Below, one piece after another: positions 17,828 through 26,405 of a stretch of DNA of 64,000 nt. The position numbers and the translations under genes are program-made. Origin of the DNA: an uncultured Cardiobacterium sp. Lineage in GTDB: Bacteria; Pseudomonadota; Gammaproteobacteria; Cardiobacteriales; Cardiobacteriaceae. The number at the start of each line of letters is the position of its first letter. Within the stretch, counting starts at the first letter, position 1. The stretch spans positions 12,853-76,852 of the forward strand of contig NZ_CALIZP010000062.1 in NCBI RefSeq assembly GCF_938028825.1. The letters are read 5' to 3'. The notes below the pieces were generated by a model, which saw nothing but the letters and a program-made list of their open reading frames with translations, was not told where the DNA came from and ran no database searches.

Positions 17828-19228
17828 ATGGAACTCTTGAAAACCATTAACGGCATCTTTTGGGGCTGGCTGGTCGCAGGACTGCTGCTCGGTACCGGTA
17901 TTTTTTTCGCCTTCCGTCTCTCCTTCCCGCAAATCCGCTATTTCCCCAAACTCTTCGGCGCACTCATGCACAACCGCAAAGCGGACGACGGCAAAGGCGT
18001 ATCCGGCTTCGGCGCCCTCTGCGCGGCACTGAGCAGCCAACTCGGCACCGGCAGCCTCGTCGGCGTCGCGACTGCGCTGGCCTCCGGCGGCCCCGGCGCC
18101 ATCTTCTGGATGTGGGTCACGGCTCTGCTCGGCATGGGCATCAGCTTCAGCGAAGCTATCCTCGCCATCCTCTTCCGTGAAAGCAACGGCGACGGCACCT
18201 ATCGCGGCGGCCCCGCCTACTACATGTCGCGCGGCCTCCACTGCCGCCCGCTCGCCATCGCCTTCTCCCTCAGCATGATCATCGGCATGGGTTTCTTCTA
18301 CACCATGGTGCAGGGCAATTCCGTCATCCTCGCCACCAAAACCGTCATCAATGTCCACCCTGTCCTCATCGGCCTGGTACTCGTCGCCCTCGTCGCCATC
18401 ATCGTCTTCGGCGGCGTCAAGCGCATCAGCGAATTTGCCTCGCTCTTCGTGCCCTTCCTCGCCGTCACCTACCTCCTCCTCTCCCTGTTCATCATCCTGA
18501 GCAACATCGAAAAAATCCCGGCAGTGCTGGCGCTCATCGTGAAATCTGCCTTCAACCTCGATTCCGCCGCCGGCGGCGTCGCAGGCTACACCATCTTCAC
18601 CGCCTTCCGCTACGGCGTGGCGCGCGGCCTCTTCTCCAACGACGCCGGCAACGGCACCGCGCCCAGCATGCACGCCACCGCCAACGTCGAGCACCCCGTG
18701 CTGCAAGGCTTTTCCGCCATGTTCGGCACCTTCTTCACCACCGTCATCATTTGCAGCTGCACCGCCTTCACCATCCTGCTCACCGGCGCACTCGGCAGCG
18801 GCGAAACCGGCATCGAGCTGACCCAGCGCGCCTTCAACCTCGGCATCGGCGACTGGGGCAAATACGTCGTCTTTATCGCCATGCTGATGTTCGGCTTCAA
18901 ATCCGTGATTGCCGACATGTATTACGGCGAGGTCAACCTGCGCTGGATAAAAAACAATCCGCGCCTTGTCCTTGCCTACCGCCTGTTTTGCTGCGCACTC
19001 GTCACCATCTGTGGCTTAATCCCCGTAACCACGCTGTGGGAATTGATTGATTTCGCTTCGGCATTGCTGATTATCTTCAACGTTCCCGCTTTGCTATTGT
19101 TGTCCAAATACGTCCTCTTTGCCCTGCGCGATTTCGCCGCACAAAAGGACAAAGGCATTGAAAACCCGCGCTGGGATTATCAGACCGATATTGTCGCCCG
19201 CTATGCCGGGGAAGCCGGGCAATCCTGA
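17828..19228 (+). CDS. alanine/glycine:cation symporter (AGCS family)
   Basis: The 466-aa protein has about ten to eleven membrane segments and the AGCS marks ALSSQLGTGSLVGVATAL, GGPGAIFWMW, GGPAYYMSRG, VARGLFSNDAGNGTAP and ADMYYGEVNLRWI. The family imports alanine, glycine or related small amino acids with sodium. Its place between the lyase/amidohydrolase pair and ridA suggests it feeds the pathway; 2,3-diaminopropionate is a plausible but unproven substrate. The start has a weak SD (GAGGTC). Confidence 0.92.
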   Translation: MELLKTINGIFWGWLVAGLLLGTGIFFAFRLSFPQIRYFPKLFGALMHNRKADDGKGVSGFGALCAALSSQLGTGSLVGVATALASGGPGAIFWMWVTALLGMGISFSEAILAILFRESNGDGTYRGGPAYYMSRGLHCRPLAIAFSLSMIIGMGFFYTMVQGNSVILATKTVINVHPVLIGLVLVALVAIIVFGGVKRISEFASLFVPFLAVTYLLLSLFIILSNIEKIPAVLALIVKSAFNLDSAAGGVAGYTIFTAFRYGVARGLFSNDAGNGTAPSMHATANVEHPVLQGFSAMFGTFFTTVIICSCTAFTILLTGALGSGETGIELTQRAFNLGIGDWGKYVVFIAMLMFGFKSVIADMYYGEVNLRWIKNNPRLVLAYRLFCCALVTICGLIPVTTLWELIDFASALLIIFNVPALLLLSKYVLFALRDFAAQKDKGIENPRWDYQTDIVARYAGEAGQS

Positions 19229-19436
19229 CGGCGCGCCGTGCTACCATAGGCACGGCAATTCCCCTGCCATTCATTTTCCCCTTTGTGCACGCAAAAGCCT
19301 TCCCCATTGGGGAGGGCCTGGGGGGCGGGTTAAAAATCCGCGCTTCCCGCCTGGCTGCGCATCAGGCCCCGCCGCCCGGTCCGGAAGCAAGGCATTGTCG
19401 TGCATGAAATTTCAGCACAAAATCAGGAGATTACTT

Positions 19437-19826
19437 ATGTATAAAGTCATCCACACCGACAAAGCCCCCGCCGCCATCGGCCCCTACGTGCAGGCGATGG
19501 ATTTGGGCAACCTCGTCATCACCTCCGGGCAAATCCCCGTCAACCCGGCAAGCGGCGAAATGCCCGCCGACATCAAGGCGCAAACCCGCCAGTCGCTGGA
19601 CAACATCAAGGCCATTATCGAGCAGGCGGGCTTGCAGGTGAGCAACATCGTGAAAACAACCGTTTTCGTGAAAGACCTCAACCACTTCGCCGACGTGAAC
19701 AGCGTCTATGAAGCGTTCTTCACCGAATTCGGCGGCGGCACTTTCCCGGCGCGCTCCTGCGTGGAAGTCGCCCGCTTGCCGAAAGATGCGGGGGTGGAGA
19801 TTGAAGTGATGGCGGTCAGGCCGTAA
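19437..19826 (+). CDS. ridA: RidA-family enamine/imine deaminase
   Basis: A 129-aa YjgF/YER057c/UK114 protein with LVITSGQIPVNPASGEMP, a conserved glycine-rich middle and the key arginine in FPARSCVEVARLPKDAGVEIE. RidA hydrolyses reactive 2-aminoacrylate and other enamines/imines made by PLP lyases, protecting PLP enzymes. A diaminopropionate ammonia-lyase two genes upstream is just such a source, so the pairing makes biochemical sense. The ATG at 19437 follows AGGAGA by seven bases. A 208-base gap separates it from the symporter, so it may have its own promoter. Confidence 0.95.
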   Translation: MYKVIHTDKAPAAIGPYVQAMDLGNLVITSGQIPVNPASGEMPADIKAQTRQSLDNIKAIIEQAGLQVSNIVKTTVFVKDLNHFADVNSVYEAFFTEFGGGTFPARSCVEVARLPKDAGVEIEVMAVRP

Positions 19827-19842
19827 TCGCGCGCACAGCGAC

Positions 19843-19867
19843 AGGGCGGGCTTTCCCGCCCTTTTTG
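19843..19867 (+). terminator. terminator after ridA
   Basis: AGGGCGGG at 19843-19850 and CCCGCCCT at 19855-19862 flank a CTTT loop, followed by four Ts. It is an intrinsic terminator 16 bases after the ridA stop. Confidence 0.88.
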
Positions 19868-20140
19868 CTGCTCGTTTTTTCCGGATGCGACAGAACCCGT
19901 AACGGCGATGCGTGCGGTGTACCAAAGTTTTTTCACTTTCTTGATGGCGGACTGAAGCCCGCCTACGCAAGCATCCAGTGTTTACACCGCTTGGCGGGGC
20001 CGGTCATTACAGGCGAGGGAGGGATATGCCCGCCTTTTGCCGTTCGCGTTTTGCCGGACAACGGCTCTTGTAAAATAGGCAACGGTTTCCCGATTCGGGA
20101 CTGTTTTTTCATTTGTTTTCAATTGATAAAGGAGATTCTC

Positions 20141-20911
20141 ATGGCCGGCGCCAGCCTCGAACCAAAACAAATCCTCGCGTACAGCGCCGACAAGGGGACG
20201 GCGAAGGCGGAAAACCGCTTTGACCGCCTCGCCGTGCTCGGCTTTCTCGGCGGTGCCTTTATTTCCGTGGGCTATCTCGCCTATATCCGCATCGTCGCCG
20301 CCATGCCGCACGAACTCGCCGGTCTCGGCAAACTGCTCGGTGCCGCCGTCTTCCCCGTCGGCCTCGTCTGCATCCTCCTCGGCGGCGGCGAACTCATCAC
20401 CGGCAACATGATGGCGCTGCCCGTCGCTTGGCTGCAAAAGCGCATCAAGTTGCGGCAGTGGGCGCGCAACTGGGGCATCGTTACCGTGACCAATGTCGCA
20501 GGCGCGTTCTTCGTCGCCTGGTTCTTCGGCCACTATGTCGGTCTGACCGAAGGCGTGACGCTGGCGGAAACGGTCGCCGTCGCCCACGGCAAAACGGATG
20601 TAACGTTCGGTCAGGCGGTGGTCTCCGGCATCGGCTGCAACTGGCTGGTGTGCATGGGGCTGTGGCTGTGCTACGGCGCGGATACGTTCAGCGGCAAGAT
20701 TCTCGGCTGCTGGTTCCCGGTGATGGTATTTGTCGCCATCGGCTTCCAGCACGTCGTCGCCAATATGTTCGTTATCCCGGCGGCGATTTGGGGCGGCGGC
20801 GACATCACCTGGGCGCAGTTCGCGGAAAACATGGCCGCCGTTTATCTCGGCAATGTGTTGGGCGGCGCGGTGCTGGTCGGCGCGCTTTACCATCTTGCCT
20901 ATCGCGACTGA
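20141..20911 (+). CDS. FocA/NirC-family formate/nitrite channel
   Basis: A 256-aa protein with six hydrophobic segments. The family pattern is seen in GGAFISVGYLAYI, the GGGELITGNMMALP half-helix and the second half-helix GIGCNWLVCMGLWL, then IGFQHVVANMFVIP. FNT channels form pentamers in the inner membrane and pass formate, nitrite, hydrosulfide or lactate. No pyruvate-formate-lyase or nitrite-reductase gene is adjacent, so the substrate is open. I chose the ATG at 20141 because GGAG lies 6-9 bases upstream. A terminator follows. Confidence 0.9.
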   Translation: MAGASLEPKQILAYSADKGTAKAENRFDRLAVLGFLGGAFISVGYLAYIRIVAAMPHELAGLGKLLGAAVFPVGLVCILLGGGELITGNMMALPVAWLQKRIKLRQWARNWGIVTVTNVAGAFFVAWFFGHYVGLTEGVTLAETVAVAHGKTDVTFGQAVVSGIGCNWLVCMGLWLCYGADTFSGKILGCWFPVMVFVAIGFQHVVANMFVIPAAIWGGGDITWAQFAENMAAVYLGNVLGGAVLVGALYHLAYRD

Positions 20912-20928
20912 GCGGCGGTTGACACGCG

Positions 20929-20965
20929 AAAACGGGGCGGACTGAAAGAGTCTGCCCCGTTTTTT
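20929..20965 (+). terminator. long terminator after the FNT channel gene
   Basis: A 14-15-bp stem (arms 20929-20943 and 20949-20963, with one G.T pair) around a 5-base loop ends in a run of six Ts. It is a strong intrinsic terminator. Confidence 0.9.
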
Positions 20966-21614
20966 GTACGCCGCCGGCGGAAGCCCCGGCTGCACCTGAA
21001 TGCGGCACGAGCCATCGCCGCCATTCTTTTCCGGCAGGTATGGAAAAGGATATGCGTGAATGGCGCAGTGATAATTGGCAGAGGGCGGAAACCCGGTGAA
21101 ATCCGGAAAGAGATGATGGGCAAAAAGACGATTAGCCCGATTGTGTGGCCGATTCCCTTTTCATGGAATGGCAGAAAAAAAGAAAGCATAACCGCGATAG
21201 CCGCTTAACCTTATGCCCTTGAACCGCAGGGTTCAAGTGGGGGTCTTAACAAACTTTCGGGCTTCTTGCTTGAAAACAAGCTTGCTCACCCAGCTGCGTC
21301 TGACCCCCAAGGCAAGATGTAATTAGGGTCAAGGGGTTTGGAGGAAACGCAAACTTCGCAGTTATGCTTTGCGCGCTACTATAGCGCGAGGCTTTTACGC
21401 TGTAAAGCGCTTTTGCCGATATTCACTGACGATAAAAAGGCGAGTTATCAATATATTGCGAAAAAGGTTTTTGTTATCCGTTTTGGCATTGCCGTGATAG
21501 TCGTTTCAAACAGGTCTGAGGCAAGGCGGCGAGCCGAAGACAGTACAGGCCGCCAGTACGGCGAGGCTCGCCAACGCCGTATCAGCCCTGCTTGGGGCGA
21601 CGTATGACCGTTTT
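20966..21614. other. gene-free region with strong secondary structure
   Basis: I see no supported gene in these 650 bases. Structure is strong between 21218 and 21308: a perfect 8-bp hairpin (CTTGAACC/GGTTCAAG, 21218-21237), then GGGGGTC at 21239 pairing with GACCCCC at 21302 around an inner GCTTG-AAAA-CAAGC hairpin at 21268-21281. From about 21520 to 21603 lies a copy of the repeat also seen at 14460-14580, with inverted arms GGCGAGCC (21528) and GGCTCGCC (21565). A structured RNA or decayed mobile sequence are both possible. Confidence 0.5.
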
Positions 21615-24077
21615 TTACAGGATTTCCACCCTCCCCCGGCTGCCGTCTATTTTCACCCGCTGCCCGTTTTTGAGGCGGTGGCAGGCATCGCGGATGCCCA
21701 TCACCGCCGGGATGCCGAGTTCGCGCGCGGTCACGGCACCGTGCGAGAGCGGGCCGCCGCTTTCAGTGATGACGCCGGCGGCGTGGTAGAAGAGCGGGGT
21801 CCAGGCGGGGTTGGTAGTGCGGGCGACGAGGATGGCACCCTGCGGGAAGTCGGCGAATTGTGCCGGGTCGGTGATGATGAAAACTTCGCCGCTGATGCTG
21901 CCGGGACTGCCGCCCAGTCCCTGCCAGCTGCTCTCGCCATCCGTCTCAGGTGCGCTGTCCGTGCCGTATTCCCAGGCCGGGGCGCGGGCGCAGGCGTCCT
22001 GATAGGCGGTTTTTTCGCGCGCCGCAGTGGCACGGAGGCCTTGGTAATCGCCGCTTGTTATGGCCTGTTCAAGTTCGGCAGGCGGCAGGAAGTAGATGTC
22101 CATCGCCTCGTCCAGCGCGCCTTGTTGGACAAGGTGCTCGCCGACGACGCGCGCGGCGCGGCGGAAGGGCAGGGTGAGACGGGTGGTCTGGTAGTGTTCG
22201 ATGTCGTCCAGCGCGGTGTAGGTGCGCGCGAGGCGGATGAGTTCTTGCAGGAAGAAGCGTAGTCCGGCCGGCGCACGTGCCAGCAGTTCGCGTTCGGCGG
22301 CGTACATGGCGCTTTTTTTGTCCCAATAGTGTTCGTCGTGGGCGCTGTCGTCCTGGCTCGCCATCATCTGGATTTGGGTGAAGACGGTTTGCGGCGCTTC
22401 CAGCCAGGTGGGGTGGTAGGCGTCAAAATCGACTTCGCGGTGGCCGTGCTGGGCGAGGAAGCGGGCGAAGTCGTCGCGCAGGTCGGGGTAGGCGGCGAGC
22501 GCGGCATTGAGGCTTGCCGCGTCGTGGTAGCGGGCGCTGACGAGTGCGGGGTGGGCGCGCAGGCGGCGCGAGAGTTGCCACATGGCGCGGTTGACGGCGC
22601 CGGTTTTGGTTTCGACGACGCTGATGAGGCGGTCGAAGGTATCCTGGGCACTGGCGGGTTCGAGCAGGTCAAGGACGTGGCGCAGGACGCGGTAAAGCAG
22701 GGTTTGCGTGAGCGAGATGGCGATGTTCGGCAGGAAGTAGGCGGTGCCGAGGTCGTTAATGTCTTGCAGGATGCGCCAGCTTTCGGCGAGGGTTTTGCCG
22801 GTGTAGTCAATGGCGTTGTAGCGGCCAAGTTCGAGCAGGTAGTGGTCGAGGTCGTTCATCCAGCGGGTCGGCAGTTCGCTGATCCAGGTGTAGCGCGCGA
22901 GACCGCCGTTTTCGATGAAGGTGTTGAGGCTGGCGGTGTTGCGCAGCGGTGCAAGCGGCAGGCGTCCGGCATAGACGCGTACGGCGTTCTGGTTGCCGTA
23001 GATGTAGCCGTCTTTTTTGCTGAACCACGGATCGTGCAGCGGCGGCAGCCCCATCAGCGCGAAGGAGTAATTAAGCGATTGGTGGAAGCCCGCTTCGCAG
23101 AGTCCCCAGGTGAGCGGGGTGACGGGATTGGGGAAGCGTTCGGCGGATTCATCCCGCGTCCAGCGCGGTGCGAAGCGGGTGATGGGGCGCGATTGCAGGA
23201 GGTAGAGCGCGCTGCCTTCATAAGCCCATTCGATGTCCTGCGGGAAGCCGAAGTGCGCCTCGGCCCGGCGTGCCAGTGCCGCGATTTGTGCCGCCTGCGC
23301 GGTGGTGATGGCGGGGCGGGTCTGCTGCACGGGCGGCAGGTCGATTTGCCCGGCGCGGGTGAGCGCCTGCGGTTTGGCGGCGATGGTTTGGCTGCTGACG
23401 CTGCCGTTTTTATCGACGCGGTATTCGTCCACCGGTGCCTCGCCGGCGACGACGGTTTCGCCGAGGCCGAAGGCGGCGTTGATGAGGACGGTATCGAGGT
23501 CGCCGCGCACAGGGTCGATGGAGAAAGCGACGCCCGCCGCGCCGCCCGCCGCCACGTCCACCATCTGCTGGATGACAACCGCCATCGCCGCGCTGTCGTG
23601 GGCGACGCCGAGGCGCTCGCGGTAGGGCAGGACTTCGGCATTCCACAGACTGAGCCAGCATTGCTTGACGGAGGCGGCGAGGGCGTCCGTGCCATGCACG
23701 TTGAGCAGGGTGTCGTGCAGACCGGCAAAGGCGGCGCCGGGCAGGTCTTCGGCGCTGCCGGAGGAGCGCACCGCAAAATAGCGCTCCGGATGCACGGTTT
23801 GCAGGACGTTGAGTTGCGCGATGAGCACGTCCGGCAAGGGTTGAGTAGCCAGGTAGGCGGTGATGGCGGCACTTTGTGCCTGCGCGTCGCGGTTTTCGGC
23901 GAGCAGGGTGACAACGTGCGCCTGATGCGGCGCAAACCAGGCGCGGTAGGCGTCGGTCGGCAGGATGACGCCGTCGGGTACGGGCAGTCCGGCCTGGGCA
24001 GCGCGGGCAAGGCCAAAGCCTTTGCCGCCGACGCGGGCGGTATCCAGCGCTTCGGGGGCGGTGAATGCAAGCAGCAT
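21615..24077 (-). CDS. PEP-synthase-type phosphotransferase, rifampin phosphotransferase-like
   Basis: An 820-aa protein with three parts. The N-terminal PPDK/PEPS ATP-grasp domain has GGKGFGLARAAQAGLPVP, FAVRSSGSAEDLPGAAFAG, SIDPVRGD and AFGLGETVV. A large middle domain includes FLAQHGHREVDFD and RLTLPFRRAARVVGEHLV. The C-terminal swivelling phosphohistidine domain has GGPLSHGAVTARELGIPAV (His at about residue 779). There is no PEP/pyruvate TIM-barrel domain, so it is not PEP synthase. This architecture matches rifampin phosphotransferases, which phosphorylate the antibiotic with ATP, but relatives with other substrates exist. The ATG at 24077 has AAGGA nearby upstream. Confidence 0.75.
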   Translation of the reverse strand: MLLAFTAPEALDTARVGGKGFGLARAAQAGLPVPDGVILPTDAYRAWFAPHQAHVVTLLAENRDAQAQSAAITAYLATQPLPDVLIAQLNVLQTVHPERYFAVRSSGSAEDLPGAAFAGLHDTLLNVHGTDALAASVKQCWLSLWNAEVLPYRERLGVAHDSAAMAVVIQQMVDVAAGGAAGVAFSIDPVRGDLDTVLINAAFGLGETVVAGEAPVDEYRVDKNGSVSSQTIAAKPQALTRAGQIDLPPVQQTRPAITTAQAAQIAALARRAEAHFGFPQDIEWAYEGSALYLLQSRPITRFAPRWTRDESAERFPNPVTPLTWGLCEAGFHQSLNYSFALMGLPPLHDPWFSKKDGYIYGNQNAVRVYAGRLPLAPLRNTASLNTFIENGGLARYTWISELPTRWMNDLDHYLLELGRYNAIDYTGKTLAESWRILQDINDLGTAYFLPNIAISLTQTLLYRVLRHVLDLLEPASAQDTFDRLISVVETKTGAVNRAMWQLSRRLRAHPALVSARYHDAASLNAALAAYPDLRDDFARFLAQHGHREVDFDAYHPTWLEAPQTVFTQIQMMASQDDSAHDEHYWDKKSAMYAAERELLARAPAGLRFFLQELIRLARTYTALDDIEHYQTTRLTLPFRRAARVVGEHLVQQGALDEAMDIYFLPPAELEQAITSGDYQGLRATAAREKTAYQDACARAPAWEYGTDSAPETDGESSWQGLGGSPGSISGEVFIITDPAQFADFPQGAILVARTTNPAWTPLFYHAAGVITESGGPLSHGAVTARELGIPAVMGIRDACHRLKNGQRVKIDGSRGRVEIL

Positions 24078-24857
24078 GGGGATGTCCTTATGGGTTGCGG
24101 ATGAAGCGGGGATTATAGCCAATGTGTATTGAATAATCTGTCCATACCGTGCAAACGCATGCGGTTGTGAATGGCATTAAGTCATGCCTGTTTGTGTCCG
24201 ATGGAATTTACATCCGGACAATATGGTGGCAGCCATGATTCTATATTCATTATTTTTAATAGAATTGCCTGTCTCGCCGTCTTTCATTGAATGTGCATTA
24301 TGGGGATGTCCTTATCGCGCTGTTTCTGACGTTTCTGGTATCAATGCCTGTTCCAATCCGCGATTGGTGCCGTGATTGAACAAGCCGGGCGCAAACCGCT
24401 TATTTTGAGATGCCGAGCAATGGCATTCGCCCGGTTTTTATCGCGCCAACCGCCACGCCATAGGAAACGTATGGTTGAGGCCGCGCGCCAATCTTGGATT
24501 GGGCGAGCCGGCACTGCACGAGGCTGTTTTTCTGATTATTGAAGCCGGCTTGGCCTTCCCGACGGCGTCCGGCGCGCATCAATCGCTTGGATGCGCGGCA
24601 ATATCTGTGAATAGTGCTTTTTACGGGCTTCCTTTACGGTTGGATTTTTTGTTTCTTTGATTTCTCCGGATTGATATATCCGGGAGCGGATGGTGGACTG
24701 GTTAAGCCGGAATATCCTGTGGTATCCCGCTCAGATAATGCAAGAACCAATGCATCAGGGGCGACGTTCAAGAGAACCGGTCATTATTCTAATGCGTGGA
24801 AAATGGATATTCCCGCTATCCCAAACGGCGTGAATGCAGGCCCGGAATGGCGCACAA
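24078..24857. other. 780-base gene-free stretch
   Basis: No convincing coding region, tRNA or IS end is visible. It must contain the promoter of the rifampin-phosphotransferase-like gene at its left edge. A 16-base word covering that gene's start and SD (24076-24091) occurs again at 24300-24315, suggesting a local duplication. Base composition is mixed and the stretch looks like decayed sequence. Confidence 0.45.
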
Positions 24858-24887
24858 ACAAAAACCACCCCTGCGGGTGGTTTTTGT
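24858..24887 (-). terminator. bidirectional terminator after the DUF4198 gene
   Basis: A perfect 13-bp inverted repeat (24858-24870 and 24875-24887) with a CTGC loop reads ACAAAAACC... on both strands, giving an A tract before and a T tract after in either direction. It lies 24 bases past the minus-strand gene. Confidence 0.9.
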
Positions 24888-24910
24888 CTGGGAGACTTGT
24901 GGCGAGGCGC

Positions 24911-25714
24911 TCAGAGCGGCAGGACTTCGAGTCCGGCAATGTATTCGTGGGTCAGTGGCGCGTCTTTGGCGAGGTCGCTGGTGGTTTCGTATTCCACGGA
25001 CAGCCAGTACATGCCGGGTCCCGGCCAGTCGATGGTGAAATTGCCGCTTTTGTCGCTTTTGAGTTCGGTGAAGCCGTGTTCGCGGTAGCGCAGGCCGTCT
25101 TTGGCATAGCGAACGCGCGCATCCGCCAGCGGCTTGCCGTCGTAAAGGACGCGGAATTTGCCGCTTTCCCCGGCGTAGAGTTCGTTCGGGTGGGTGAGGT
25201 ATTCGACATCCAGTCCTTTGTCGTCCGGCTTGATGACGGTGTCTGTCGGCTCGCCCAGGGTGGCGAAGGTTTCGACGTTCAGGCTGTACTGTTTGTATTT
25301 TTCCCGTTTTTTGTCCGCCATCGGGTTTTCTTGTTGGTATTTTTCCGGGGTGCCGCGCCAGCGCACGCTTTCGCCTTTTTCATCGGGATAGTAGAACTGG
25401 ATGTATTCGAGACCGTCGGTGAAGCGGTAGGTGCCGTGCCGGTTGAGCAATGCGTCGTAGCTGGTGCGCAGTTTGCCGACCATCAAGTTTTCTTTTTCGA
25501 TTTCTTTACCGCTGGGATCGTAGGCGTGCAGGCCGTCGGCCGGGCGGCCACGGTGGTTGACGTCGAAGGGGAAGTCGGCGGCGCCACCGTCAATAGTGAT
25601 GTAGTCTTTGTCACCGGATAGCTGGGTTGAGCTGGGGCGTATCCAGACGTTGTGGGCAAGGGCGGCTTCGGCGAGCAGCAGGGTGCAGAGAGCTGCGATA
25701 TGTTGGCGTTGCAT
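24911..25714 (-). CDS. periplasmic DUF4198-family protein
   Basis: A 267-aa protein with a short signal peptide (cleavage after LLLAEAALA, leaving mature HNVWIRPS). The mature protein is beta-rich with a C-terminal carboxypeptidase-regulatory-like Ig fold (ADARVRYAKDGLRYREHG, KSDKSGNFTIDWPGPGMYWL). DUF4198 proteins are periplasmic, often next to metal-uptake genes; their role is unsettled. It follows the DUF2271 gene by 15 bases in the same direction and both are exported, so they probably act together in the periplasm. Confidence 0.82.
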   Translation of the reverse strand: MQRQHIAALCTLLLAEAALAHNVWIRPSSTQLSGDKDYITIDGGAADFPFDVNHRGRPADGLHAYDPSGKEIEKENLMVGKLRTSYDALLNRHGTYRFTDGLEYIQFYYPDEKGESVRWRGTPEKYQQENPMADKKREKYKQYSLNVETFATLGEPTDTVIKPDDKGLDVEYLTHPNELYAGESGKFRVLYDGKPLADARVRYAKDGLRYREHGFTELKSDKSGNFTIDWPGPGMYWLSVEYETTSDLAKDAPLTHEYIAGLEVLPL

Positions 25715-25729
25715 GGTGTGTCCTTGTGG

Positions 25730-26248
25730 TTACGGGGTGAGGGTCAGGTGGATGTCGCCCAGTTCGCTTTTGCCGGCGGCACTGGCTTCGGTTTTGTCTT
25801 TGATGGGCAGGGTGAAAGGGATGGCGACGTTTTCAGTGCCGCCTTCTTCACGCGCGGCTTCGACTTTCAGGGTGTAGCTGCCGTCTTTGAGTTTGGCCAG
25901 GCGCGGATCGTCCGCCTTGATGTCGATGGTGTGTTTGCCGGGTTTGCGCGTCGCACCGGTGATGGCGTCCGGCAGCGGTTTCAGGCTGCGTCCGCCCTTG
26001 CGCCACCAGTTGCGCAGTTCTTTCAGGTATTTCAGGCCTTCTTGCGGGTTGTCCGCCTTGCCTTTGATGAAGTACCACAGGCTGAGGTGTTCGACGAGTT
26101 TGCCCTCGCCATCTTCTACCCACACGGCGATGTAGGGGCGGTGGTATTCGCTGCTTTTGATGTCGGGGATGGTGATGTCCAGGCTGAGATCGAGCGCGTT
26201 CGCCTGGGTGGCAAGGAGCAGGGCGGTGCCGAGGAGGAGTTTTTTCAT
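25730..26248 (-). CDS. periplasmic DUF2271-family protein
   Basis: A 172-aa protein with a clear signal peptide (MKKLLLGTALLLATQANA). The mature part matches the DUF2271 pattern: ITIPDIKSSEYHRPYIAVWVED, LWYFIKGK, LKELRNWWRKGG, PDAITGATRKPGKH and LPDGSY-like KLKDGSYTLKVEAAR. Such proteins are commonly found with DUF4198 and PepSY proteins near iron-uptake or flavin-transfer systems. Here it is first in a two-gene minus-strand unit. An AGGAAAACC sits just before the ATG. Confidence 0.85.
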   Translation of the reverse strand: MKKLLLGTALLLATQANALDLSLDITIPDIKSSEYHRPYIAVWVEDGEGKLVEHLSLWYFIKGKADNPQEGLKYLKELRNWWRKGGRSLKPLPDAITGATRKPGKHTIDIKADDPRLAKLKDGSYTLKVEAAREEGGTENVAIPFTLPIKDKTEASAAGKSELGDIHLTLTP

Positions 26249-26370
26249 GGGGTTTTCCTGTGTTGTTGGGGTGGGCGATAGTAGTATGGATAGGAACTAT
26301 TCGCAATATGAATGCTTCCTCCGGCCTCCTTCGGGGTGGCAGCGGGCGGCGGATACGGCACTTTGACGCG

Positions 26371-26395
26371 AAAAAGCCGGTCGGGCGACCGGCTT
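26371..26395 (-). terminator. terminator after the NlpE-like gene
   Basis: AAGCCGGTCG at 26374-26383 is the reverse complement of CGACCGGCTT at 26386-26395; read on the minus strand the hairpin is followed by CTTTTTC. It lies just past the NlpE-like stop. Confidence 0.8.
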
Positions 26396-26405
26396 GGTTG
26401 GGCGG

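Noticed and set aside
21338..21607. 89-codon plus-strand frame
   Set aside because: It runs through the structured region and the intergenic repeat, has no SD or recognisable domain, and its C-terminal half is repeat-derived.
24614..25621. 335-codon plus-strand frame
   Set aside because: It lies antisense to the DUF4198 gene, which has a signal peptide, a coherent domain and a terminator.
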